A stretch of 64,000 bases of DNA from Thermomonas beijingensis (lineage in GTDB: Bacteria; Pseudomonadota; Gammaproteobacteria; Xanthomonadales; Xanthomonadaceae), in NCBI RefSeq assembly GCF_020034655.1, contig NZ_JAIQDJ010000005.1, positions 62,001-126,000 on the forward strand. Direction: 5' to 3'. Both the position numbers and the translations under genes were made by a program. Below the pieces are notes generated by a model that had not been told where the DNA came from, did not search any database, and was given only the letters and a program-made list of their open reading frames with translations. Positions 56,836 to 64,000 of this stretch are shown one piece after another; position 1 is the first letter of the stretch; every line of letters begins with the position of its first letter.

Positions 56836-58130
56836 AGCGCGTGGACTGGAATGTGTTGGATGACGCCGCACGCATGGCCGTGTTGCAGCGCCCGGTGCAA
56901 GCGGTATCGGATGCGTTGCGCGAGGGTGTGCAGGCGATCTTTGCCGAAGTGGCGATGCGCGGCGATGCCGCCTTGCGTGATTACACGCAACAATTTGATG
57001 GCGTGGCGCTGCAAGATTTCGAAGTGGGTGCAGCAGAATTTTCGGCGGCCTTCGCGCAGGTTAGCCCCACCGTACAGGCGGCGATAGCCGAAGCCGCTGG
57101 CCGCATTGAAACCTTTCACCGTGCCGGCATGGCTAGTGTCTATGCCGTGGATACCGCACCTGGCCTGCGCTGCGAGCGCATCCAGCGACCGATCCCGAGG
57201 GTGGGCTTGTATGTCCCCGCCGGGAGCGCGCCGCTGCCCTCCACGGCATTGATGTTGAGCATTCCAGCACGCTTGGCAGGCTGCAAGGACATCGTGTTGT
57301 GCACACCGCCGCGCAAGGACGGCAGCGCAGATCCGGCAGTGTTGCTGGCTGCACAACAGGCCCCAGGCGTGCGTGTATTCAAACTCGGCGGCGCGCAGGC
57401 GATCGCGGCGATGGCTTTGGGCACCCCAGTGGTACCTGCCTGCGACAAACTATTCGGCCCCGGCAATGCGTGGGTGGATGAGGCCAAGCGGCAGGCGGCG
57501 CAGCGTCCCGGTGGTCTTGCCATTGACATGCCAGCGGGGCCATCGGAAGTATTGGTGATCGCCGATGCCGGTGCGAACCCCGCATTCGTGGCGGCCGATC
57601 TGCTCTCGCAGGCCGAGCATGGGCCGGATTCGCAAGTGTTGCTGCTGACCGATAGCGTAGACATGCTGGATGCCGTGGCGACACAGGTCGATGCGCAATT
57701 GGCGCAATTGCCACGCGCTGATATCGCAGCACAATCCTTAAGCCGTTCGCGTTTGGTCTTGGTGAAAGACATCGCGCAGGCGATCAAGATCAGCAATCGC
57801 TACGCACCTGAGCACTTGATTTTGTCGGTGCGTGAACCACGCGTTTGGCTGGATATGATTTGCAACGCAGGCAGTGTTTTTCTTGGCGACTACACACCCG
57901 AAGCCTTGGGCGATTACTGCTCCGGCAGCAACCATGTGCTGCCTACGGGCGGTGCCGCGCGGGCGTGGAGCGGGTTGTCGGTGGGAAGCTTCCAGAAGGC
58001 GATCAGCGTGCAGGACGCCAGCCGCACGGGTCTCGCCAATGCGGGGCCATGTGCCGTCACGCTGGCGTACGCTGAAGGCTTGCAGGCCCATGCGCGGGCA
58101 GTGGAAGTGCGGCTGGAGCAGGCGGCATGA
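56832..58130 (+). CDS. hisD: Histidinol dehydrogenase
   Basis: A 432-residue Zn-dependent enzyme that oxidises histidinol to histidine in two NAD-linked steps, the last of the pathway. [51 protein letters not shown] and PEHLILSV hold the catalytic and metal residues. It is coupled to hisG and hisC through ATGA overlaps. Confidence 0.96.
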   Translation: MKRVDWNVLDDAARMAVLQRPVQAVSDALREGVQAIFAEVAMRGDAALRDYTQQFDGVALQDFEVGAAEFSAAFAQVSPTVQAAIAEAAGRIETFHRAGMASVYAVDTAPGLRCERIQRPIPRVGLYVPAGSAPLPSTALMLSIPARLAGCKDIVLCTPPRKDGSADPAVLLAAQQAPGVRVFKLGGAQAIAAMALGTPVVPACDKLFGPGNAWVDEAKRQAAQRPGGLAIDMPAGPSEVLVIADAGANPAFVAADLLSQAEHGPDSQVLLLTDSVDMLDAVATQVDAQLAQLPRADIAAQSLSRSRLVLVKDIAQAIKISNRYAPEHLILSVREPRVWLDMICNAGSVFLGDYTPEALGDYCSGSNHVLPTGGAARAWSGLSVGSFQKAISVQDASRTGLANAGPCAVTLAYAEGLQAHARAVEVRLEQAA

Positions 58131-59215
58131 AGACCACCGTGAATGTCTTGCTGCGCGATGACCTGCGCACATTTGCAGGCTATCAGTCGGCGCGCGCGGC
58201 CAGCCTGCAAGGTGAGGTCTGGCTCAATGCCAACGAATCCGCATGGGCCAATGCTGCAGATGACGATGCGCGTTTGCGCCGCTACCCGCAGCCGCAGCCG
58301 CAAGCCTTGCGTGAGTGCATGGCGCAGTTGTATGCGGTGGCACCGGAGCAGCTCTTGATTGGGCGTGGCAGCGATGAGGCCATTGACCTGTTGGTGCGCG
58401 CGTTTTGCGCGCCGGGGCAGGGCCGCATCGTTATCGCAACACCGGTGTTTGGCATGTATGCGGTGTGCGCGAAGTTGCACGGTGCAAGCATCATCGATGT
58501 GCCACTGGTCGACAGTGATGCCGGCCTATGCGCGGATGTGCCGGCAATGGGGGATGCTGCATTGACGCAAAACGCCACCCTGCTGTTCCTATGCTCGCCG
58601 GGCAATCCGTCGGGTGAATTGCTGAGCCTGGAGGCCATCGCCACACTGGCGCAGCGGTTGCGTGGCCGTTGCATGGTGGTGGTGGATGAGGCATATCTGG
58701 AGTATGCCGATGCACCCTCGGCCACGGCATTGCTCAGTGGGCACGACAATATCGCGGTGCTGCGTACCTTGTCGAAAGCGCATGCATTGGCGGCGGCAAG
58801 AGTGGGCTGCGTCATCGGATCGCGTGAACTGATCGATGCACTGCGCCGTTGCCAAGCGCCGTACCCGGTGCCGCAACCCGTTGCCGCCGCTGCGCTTGCG
58901 GCATTGGCACCGCAGGCATTGGCATCGACAACCAGCCGGATCGGTACGGTGCGTGAAGCACGCCAGCAGTTGCAGGCGGGTTTGCTGCACTTGCCGGTTG
59001 TGCGCCGGGTCTATGCGTCCGCAGGTAATTTCTTGCTGGTGCGCTTTGTCGATACCGATGCCGCGTTCGCGGCGCTGTTGGCTGCCGGTGTGGTGGTACG
59101 CGATATGCGCGCCATGCCGCAACTGGGTGATGCACTGCGGATCACGGTGGGCACGCAAGAAGAATGCAGCCGAGTATTGGCAGCACTGGAAGCTGTGCGT
59201 GAGGTGGCGGCATGA
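58127..59215 (+). CDS. hisC: Histidinol-phosphate aminotransferase
   Basis: A 362-residue fold-type I PLP enzyme that transaminates imidazole-acetol phosphate. WLNANESAW near the N-terminus, [27 protein letters not shown] and the PLP lysine Lys217 in [19 protein letters not shown] are visible. It overlaps hisD and hisB by 4 bp each. Confidence 0.95.
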   Translation: MKTTVNVLLRDDLRTFAGYQSARAASLQGEVWLNANESAWANAADDDARLRRYPQPQPQALRECMAQLYAVAPEQLLIGRGSDEAIDLLVRAFCAPGQGRIVIATPVFGMYAVCAKLHGASIIDVPLVDSDAGLCADVPAMGDAALTQNATLLFLCSPGNPSGELLSLEAIATLAQRLRGRCMVVVDEAYLEYADAPSATALLSGHDNIAVLRTLSKAHALAAARVGCVIGSRELIDALRRCQAPYPVPQPVAAAALAALAPQALASTTSRIGTVREARQQLQAGLLHLPVVRRVYASAGNFLLVRFVDTDAAFAALLAAGVVVRDMRAMPQLGDALRITVGTQEECSRVLAALEAVREVAA

Positions 59216-60291
59216 GTCTGCAAAAAATCCTGTTTGTGGATCGCGATGGCACCTTGATCGAGGAGCCAGAGGATTTCCAGATCGATGCCTATGAAAAATT
59301 GCGCTTCGTGGAAGGCGTGATTCCGGCCATGCTCAAACTGCGCGATGCCGGCTATGTGTTTGTCATTGTCAGCAACCAGGATGGGTTGGGTAGCGCCACC
59401 TATCCGCAAGCAAATTTCGATGGCCCACATGCCTTGATGAAGCAGATTTTTGCCAGCCAAGGCATCGTGTTTCGTGATGAATTCATTGATACCAGTTTTC
59501 CGCAGGACAACACTCCCAACCGTAAACCCGGTGTCGGCATGCTGTTGGGCTATCTGCAAGACCGCACGGTTGATTGGTCACGCAGCGCGATGGTAGGCGA
59601 CCGTATGACCGATATCCAATTTGCCGAGAACATGAACATTCGCGGCTTCCAGCTGAAGACCGCGCAATTTGGCGGGCAATGGGATTGGGCCGGAATTGCG
59701 CATGCACTGGCCGATGCGCCGCGCCGTGCCAGCGTGGTGCGCAATACCAAGGAAACCAGGGTTCAGGTCGAGATTGATCTGGATCGCGTGGCCGAACCGA
59801 AGATTGCCACCGGGCTGGCGTTCTTCGACCACATGCTGGAGCAGATCGGCAAGCACGGTGGCGTTGCGTTATCCATCCGCTGTGATGGCGATTTGCACAT
59901 TGACGAGCACCACACGGTGGAAGATACGGCGCTGACCCTGGGACAGGCCCTGCGTGAGGCTTTGGGCGATAAACGCGGCATCACGCGTTATGGGTTTACA
60001 TTGCCGATGGACGAATGTCTGGCGCAGGCCGCGCTGGATTTCTCCGGCCGCCCGTATTGCGTGTTCACTGCACACTTCAAGCGCGAGCGCGTAGGTGATC
60101 TGCCCACCGAATTGGTGCCGCATTTCTTCCGGTCGTTGTGTGATGCCGCAGGGTTGAACCTCAACCTCAGTGTGACCGGCGATAACGATCACCACCAGAT
60201 CGAGGCGTGCTTCAAAGCCTTGGCACGTGCATTGCGGCAAGCGATCAGGCGTGAAGGCGCAGACCTGCCTTCGACCAAGGGCGTGCTGTGA
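59212..60291 (+). CDS. hisB: Bifunctional histidinol-phosphatase / imidazoleglycerol-phosphate dehydratase
   Basis: A 359-residue fusion. The N-terminal HAD phosphatase has Asp10 and Asp12 in [12 protein letters not shown]. The C-terminal IGPD dehydratase starts near residue 168, with [32 protein letters not shown] and [19 protein letters not shown] as metal ligands. It performs two non-consecutive steps. The fused form is typical of enterobacteria and xanthomonads. hisH begins at a GTG that overlaps its TGA. Confidence 0.96.
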   Translation: MSLQKILFVDRDGTLIEEPEDFQIDAYEKLRFVEGVIPAMLKLRDAGYVFVIVSNQDGLGSATYPQANFDGPHALMKQIFASQGIVFRDEFIDTSFPQDNTPNRKPGVGMLLGYLQDRTVDWSRSAMVGDRMTDIQFAENMNIRGFQLKTAQFGGQWDWAGIAHALADAPRRASVVRNTKETRVQVEIDLDRVAEPKIATGLAFFDHMLEQIGKHGGVALSIRCDGDLHIDEHHTVEDTALTLGQALREALGDKRGITRYGFTLPMDECLAQAALDFSGRPYCVFTAHFKRERVGDLPTELVPHFFRSLCDAAGLNLNLSVTGDNDHHQIEACFKALARALRQAIRREGADLPSTKGVL

Positions 60292-60887
60292 CTGCCGTGG
60301 CTGTCATTGATGCGGGCGGGGCCAATTTCGGCTCGGTCTGCTACGCGCTGGAGCGATTGGGCGTGCAGCCGCGCATCGTGCGCGATGCCGATGGCCTGCG
60401 TGCCGCAACACGGGTGATCTTGCCCGGTGTGGGCGCGGCGGCGCCGGCGATGCGGCTGTTGCGCGAACGCGGCTTTGCCGATGTCCTGCCCACACTTGCG
60501 GTGCCGTTGCTCGGCATCTGTTTGGGCATGCAATTGCTGTTTGAGGCTTCCGACGAAGGCGACGTGAACTGCCTTGGTGTGTTGCCGGGGCGGGTGCGAA
60601 AACTGCAAGCTGATGCGGGGTTGCGGGTGCCGCATATGGGGTGGAATGTTTTGCAGCCATTGCGCGCCTCGCCGCTGCTGGAGGGTGTGGGTGAGGCGAG
60701 TGTGTACTTCGTGCATGGCTATGCCGCGCCGGTCACCGATGCCTGCATCGCCAGTTGTACGCATGGGGCCGCGTTTGCGGCGGTGGTGCAGCGTGGCAAG
60801 GTGGCGGGCATGCAATTTCATCCCGAACGTTCCGGCGTTGCGGGTGCGCGCTTGTTGTCGAATTTCCTGCAATGGAGTGGGGCATGA
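60288..60887 (+). CDS. hisH: Imidazole glycerol phosphate synthase glutaminase subunit
   Basis: A 199-residue class I glutamine amidotransferase. Cys78 in [13 protein letters not shown] is the nucleophile, and the His and Glu are in MQFHPERSG. It feeds ammonia to HisF. The start is GTG 60288, overlapping the hisB stop (GTGA). The sequence begins [13 protein letters not shown], where the family has DYGMGNL-type residues, a mild deviation. Confidence 0.94.
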   Translation: MTAVAVIDAGGANFGSVCYALERLGVQPRIVRDADGLRAATRVILPGVGAAAPAMRLLRERGFADVLPTLAVPLLGICLGMQLLFEASDEGDVNCLGVLPGRVRKLQADAGLRVPHMGWNVLQPLRASPLLEGVGEASVYFVHGYAAPVTDACIASCTHGAAFAAVVQRGKVAGMQFHPERSGVAGARLLSNFLQWSGA

Positions 60888-61618
60888 GCTTTACCGTGTA
60901 TCCCGCCATCGATGTACGCGCTGGGCGCGTGGTGCGCTTGCGGCAGGGCGATTATGCAGAGGAGACGCGCTATGCCGATGATCCGCTTGCGCTGGCCCAG
61001 CGCTATGCGGATGCCGGTGCGCGGTGGCTGCACCTGGTGGATCTGGATGCTGCCAAAGCTGGCGGCTATACCTTGCAGCCGTTATTGCAATCGATCTGTC
61101 AGACCACGGGGTTGCAGGTGCAAACCGGCGGCGGCGTGCGCTGTCGCGAAGATGTGCAACAACTGCTGAGTGCAGGTGCACAGCGCGTGGTGGTGGGCTC
61201 GCTGGCGGTACGGGAGCCTGCCTTGGTACTGGATTGGTTATCGGCGTTTGGCGGCGATGCGTTGACCATTGCTCTGGATACACGGCAGGACGACAGCGGC
61301 GAATGGCGCTTGCCCGTGCATGGCTGGACACAAACAGCGAACGACATGCTGGATACCTTGGCGGCGCGCTATGCCGAATCGGGTTTGCGCCATTTGTTGT
61401 GTACCGACATCGCCCGTGATGGCATGTTGTCGGGGCCGAATATCGCGCTGTATCAACGTCTGCGTGCCGCACATCCAGCGCTTGCCATCCAGGCCAGTGG
61501 CGGTGCACGTAATACGCAGGATGTGATGGCGACGCGTGCCGCAGGTTGTGCCGGCATCGTGTTGGGCAAGGCATTGCTGGTTGGCAATCTGCAACTTCCG
61601 GAAGCACTGGCATGTTGA
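60884..61618 (+). CDS. hisA: ProFAR isomerase HisA
   Basis: A 244-residue (beta-alpha)8 barrel. The catalytic Asp in [14 protein letters not shown] and a second in [16 protein letters not shown], with phosphate loops [14 protein letters not shown] and [13 protein letters not shown], are present. It isomerises ProFAR to PRFAR. It overlaps hisH by 4 bp and hisF by 7 bp. Confidence 0.95.
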   Translation: MSFTVYPAIDVRAGRVVRLRQGDYAEETRYADDPLALAQRYADAGARWLHLVDLDAAKAGGYTLQPLLQSICQTTGLQVQTGGGVRCREDVQQLLSAGAQRVVVGSLAVREPALVLDWLSAFGGDALTIALDTRQDDSGEWRLPVHGWTQTANDMLDTLAARYAESGLRHLLCTDIARDGMLSGPNIALYQRLRAAHPALAIQASGGARNTQDVMATRAAGCAGIVLGKALLVGNLQLPEALAC

Positions 61619-62382
61619 GCCGCCGCATCATTCCGTGTCTGGATGTGCGCGATGGCCGCGTGGTGAAGGGCGTGCGCTTTCGTGACCATGTCGATATGGG
61701 CGATATCGTCGAATTGGCGCTGCGCTACCGCGATGCCGGTGCGGATGAGTTGGTGTTCTACGATATCGCAGCCAGCCCTGAACGGCGCAGCGTATCGCGT
61801 GATTGGGTGGAACGCATCGCCCGTATCCTCGACATTCCGTTTTGCGTGGCCGGTGGCATCCGCAGTGTCGGGGATGCGCGTGCGGTGCTGTTTGCCGGGG
61901 CCGATAAAGTGTCGATCAACACCCCTGCGTTGGAGCGTCCGCAATTGATCGCGGAATTGGCCGATGCCTTTGGTGTGCAGTGCGTGGTGGTGGGCATTGA
62001 TTCAGTGCGCGAAGCCGATGGGCAATGGCGCGTGCGCAGCCATACCGGCAACCCGCAGGCGATGCGTGCGCCCGACAAGACCACATTGGATTGGGTGCAC
62101 CAGGCGCAGCAGTTGGGTGCCGGCGAGATCGTGCTCAATTGCATGGGTAGCGACGGCGTGCGCAGTGGCTATGACATCGAACAACTGCGCGCTGTGCGTG
62201 AGCTGTGCAGCGTGCCATTGGTGGCCTCGGGTGGTGCTGGCACGGCTGTGCACTTTGCCGATGTATTCCAGCAAGCGGATGTGGATGGCGCACTCGCCGC
62301 CAGCGTGTTTCACTCCGGCGCAATTGCTATTCCAGAACTCAAACAATGCCTGCGCGGGCAGGGCGTCGAGGTGCGTTTGTGA
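61612..62382 (+). CDS. hisF: Imidazole glycerol phosphate synthase cyclase subunit
   Basis: A 256-residue barrel enzyme related to His[21 protein letters not shown] carries the first catalytic Asp, and [20 protein letters not shown] the second region; the usual LTSMDRDG appears as LNCMGSDG. It joins PRFAR with ammonia from HisH to give IGP and AICAR. Confidence 0.95.
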   Translation: MLSRRIIPCLDVRDGRVVKGVRFRDHVDMGDIVELALRYRDAGADELVFYDIAASPERRSVSRDWVERIARILDIPFCVAGGIRSVGDARAVLFAGADKVSINTPALERPQLIAELADAFGVQCVVVGIDSVREADGQWRVRSHTGNPQAMRAPDKTTLDWVHQAQQLGAGEIVLNCMGSDGVRSGYDIEQLRAVRELCSVPLVASGGAGTAVHFADVFQQADVDGALAASVFHSGAIAIPELKQCLRGQGVEVRL

Positions 62383-62984
62383 GTACGTTGATCGACATCG
62401 AAACCTTGGCCTGGGACAAACAAAACGGCCTGTTGCCCATCATCGTGCAAGACGCCACCACCCTGCGCGTATTGATGCTGGGCTATATGAACAAGGATGC
62501 GCTGGCCGCCACCCTGGCCAGTGGGCGGGTGACATTTTTCAGCCGCAGCAAACAACGCTTGTGGATGAAGGGAGAGACCTCCGGCCATGTATTGGACGTG
62601 GTGTCGATTGCGGCTGATTGCGATGCCGATACCCTGCTGGTGCAAGCGCATCCGCACGGTGCCACCTGTCACCTTGAGCGCGCCAGTTGTTTTGCCGATG
62701 CCCCCGCTGATGACTTGATGGCGCTGGATGCGCTGATCGCTCAGCGCGAACGTGAGCGGCCCGCTGGCAGCTATACCACCCAATTGCTTGAGTCTGGCAT
62801 TCGCCGTATCGCGCAGAAGGTCGGCGAAGAAGGCGTGGAAACCGCGTTGGCTGCGGTAGCGCAAGACGACGTGGCCTTGCTGGGTGAGGCGGCGGATTTG
62901 CTGTATCACCTGACCGTTTTGCTGCGCGCACGTGGCTTGTCGCTACAAGATGCCAAACAGATACTCGCAACAAGGCGTGGTTGA
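62379..62984 (+). CDS. hisI: Bifunctional phosphoribosyl-AMP cyclohydrolase / phosphoribosyl-ATP pyrophosphatase
   Basis: A 201-residue HisIE fusion. The cyclohydrolase part (about 1-110) has [20 protein letters not shown] and the metal ligands in [20 protein letters not shown]. The pyrophosphatase part (about 112-201) has [19 protein letters not shown] and [14 protein letters not shown]. The start is GTG 62379, overlapping the hisF stop. It is the last his gene, 2 bp from the stop of the convergent GGDEF gene. Confidence 0.94.
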   Translation: MSTLIDIETLAWDKQNGLLPIIVQDATTLRVLMLGYMNKDALAATLASGRVTFFSRSKQRLWMKGETSGHVLDVVSIAADCDADTLLVQAHPHGATCHLERASCFADAPADDLMALDALIAQRERERPAGSYTTQLLESGIRRIAQKVGEEGVETALAAVAQDDVALLGEAADLLYHLTVLLRARGLSLQDAKQILATRRG

Positions 62985-62986
62985 GT

Positions 62987-64000
62987 TCAAGCCACGCTGA
63001 TCGAATGCCGCACACAGTTGCGGCCATCATGTTTGGCCCGATACAGGGCTTCATCGGCCAAGCGGATCGCCTCGTCTGGCAGGATGTCTTGCTGCACGCC
63101 AATCGTGTGCACACCAATACTGGCACTGAGTTGAATCACGTGGCCGTGACTGTGGATGATGGTTTGCTGGATGCGCAAGCGCACGGTTTCGGCAGTTTGC
63201 AGCGCCATGCGGGCATCAGTGCCTGGCAGTAGCAACACAAACTCCTCGCCACCGTAGCGCGCCGCCAAACCGTTCAAGGTTTGCGCAATTTCATTGATAC
63301 TGCGTGAAATCGATTTCAAGCAATCATCGCCGACCAAATGGCCGTATTGGTCATTGATGCGCTTGAAGTGGTCGATATCCAGCAACAGCAGGGCTTGTGA
63401 TTTATGTTTGTTGCCGCTGGTGTCCAGGGCTTTGGTCAGTGCTTCATGGAAGTGGCGACGGTTGTATGCCCCTGTCAGCGGGTCACGTCGGCTGAACTCT
63501 TGCAACTTGACGTTGGCCTCACCCAATTGTGCCAAGGTTGTGCGCAATTCACGGGTGCGATCGATCAGCCCGCGCTCCAGTCGTTCGTTGGCATCTTGCA
63601 CCAGTCGGATATTGGCGTTACGCAGCCCGGCGTAGCGGTGCCCCAGTGCCAGTGACAGCAGCAACAATTCCAATGCCGAACCAATCTGCACGCCGTACTG
63701 GGTCCAGAAACTTTGCGGCAAGATGGCGAAGGCGAGCAGGGTGAACGCGGTGGTGCCGATCAGGAACATCGACCATGCCAGCAAGAACAGGCGGGCGGGC
63801 TTGTAGCCTCGCAACAACATCACCACTGAAGCAGTGATGATCCACGCGATCCCCAGCAACACTGCACGCGAGACTATCGGCGTCGCGGTACTGTACGGCA
63901 GCCAAATCGATGCCACACCCATCGCACCGAACACCCCCACCATTACCAAACACGCGATGTTGCCGGCGGGCCAGCGTGCTTGCAGATCCAAAAAGCTGCG
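62987..64000 (-). CDS. Membrane diguanylate cyclase (7TMR-DISM-like plus GGDEF), N-terminus outside the window
   Basis: The visible 337 residues contain four to five hydrophobic helices (to about 120 residues from the cut), with YGVQIGSALELLLLSLALGHRYAGLR as a typical last 7TMR-DISM helix. A coiled-coil linker follows, then a GGDEF domain with an intact GGEEF active site (RYGGEEFVLLLPG). It makes c-di-GMP from GTP. The frame stays open to the right edge, so the start, and probably a periplasmic sensor domain, lie beyond it. Confidence 0.88.
   Translation of the reverse strand, partial: RSFLDLQARWPAGNIACLVMVGVFGAMGVASIWLPYSTATPIVSRAVLLGIAWIITASVVMLLRGYKPARLFLLAWSMFLIGTTAFTLLAFAILPQSFWTQYGVQIGSALELLLLSLALGHRYAGLRNANIRLVQDANERLERGLIDRTRELRTTLAQLGEANVKLQEFSRRDPLTGAYNRRHFHEALTKALDTSGNKHKSQALLLLDIDHFKRINDQYGHLVGDDCLKSISRSINEIAQTLNGLAARYGGEEFVLLLPGTDARMALQTAETVRLRIQQTIIHSHGHVIQLSASIGVHTIGVQQDILPDEAIRLADEALYRAKHDGRNCVRHSISVA

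Overview
The window is a gene-dense chromosomal segment of a gammaproteobacterium, most likely a member of the Lysobacteraceae (Xanthomonadaceae). The reasons are the linked queA-tgt-yajC-secD-secF block, the exbB-exbD-msbA-lpxK block, a his operon led by a TrpR-type regulator, and protein sequences that look xanthomonad throughout. This placement is inferred from gene content, not from rRNA, because no rRNA lies in the window. One tRNA gene (Ala, anticodon CGC) is present. No CRISPR array and no complete insertion sequence were seen.

Layout. 0-5.2 kb: Hsp15, a WYL regulator, a glutathione S-transferase, a PLP decarboxylase, an Lrp-type regulator and a divergent PLP sulfur-amino-acid enzyme with two inverted repeats between the last two. 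5.2-11.4 kb: an orphan Hpt protein, a DUF937 protein with an EF-hand-like loop, a catalase with an OxyR-like upstream site, a MOSC protein and mutS. 11.4-17.6 kb: an M20 dipeptidase, comEA coupled to a HutD-like gene, then a ThDP enzyme and an FAD dehydrogenase pair. 17.7-22.9 kb: a succinate dehydrogenase biogenesis cluster consisting of ygfZ, a short DUF1674/SDHAF4 gene, sdhCDAB, sdhE and a ygfX-like gene. 22.9-31.2 kb: an envelope block with a single Lol permease gene, lolD, comEC, exbB, exbD, msbA and lpxK. 31.4-34.2 kb: upp, a class III aminotransferase and a second divergent Lrp regulator, again with an inverted repeat. 34.3-39.8 kb: queuosine genes and the Sec accessory complex, ended by a 44-bp palindromic terminator. 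39.8-49.6 kb: suhB, trmJ, a PhnD-like/GGDEF-EAL pair, a CorC-type protein, a DUF47-Pit phosphate module with a PHO-box-like repeat, an alkyltransferase-like protein and a rhomboid protease.

49.6-51.95 kb is the accessory part. A higBA toxin-antitoxin pair, an excisionase-like HTH gene, a 33-codon reading frame and an IS30-family transposase remnant lie between two 39-bp direct repeats. One repeat is the terminator of tRNA-Ala(CGC). The other lies beside what looks like the decayed 3' end of a tRNA or tmRNA. This looks like the eroded remains of an integrated element.

52-63 kb: hisS is translationally coupled to an unusually long histidine/phenylalanine ammonia-lyase homologue. The complete his operon follows, in the order regulator-GDCBHAFIE. 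Its TrpR-family regulator is preceded by a 34-bp near-perfect palindrome. The window ends inside a membrane-bound diguanylate cyclase.

No single undescribed system stands out. The best leads are the non-canonical ammonia-lyase, the tRNA-Ala-linked remnant, the PHO-box-like site on a low-affinity phosphate transporter, the promoter/operator layout of higBA and of the his operon, and the co-localised SDH assembly genes.
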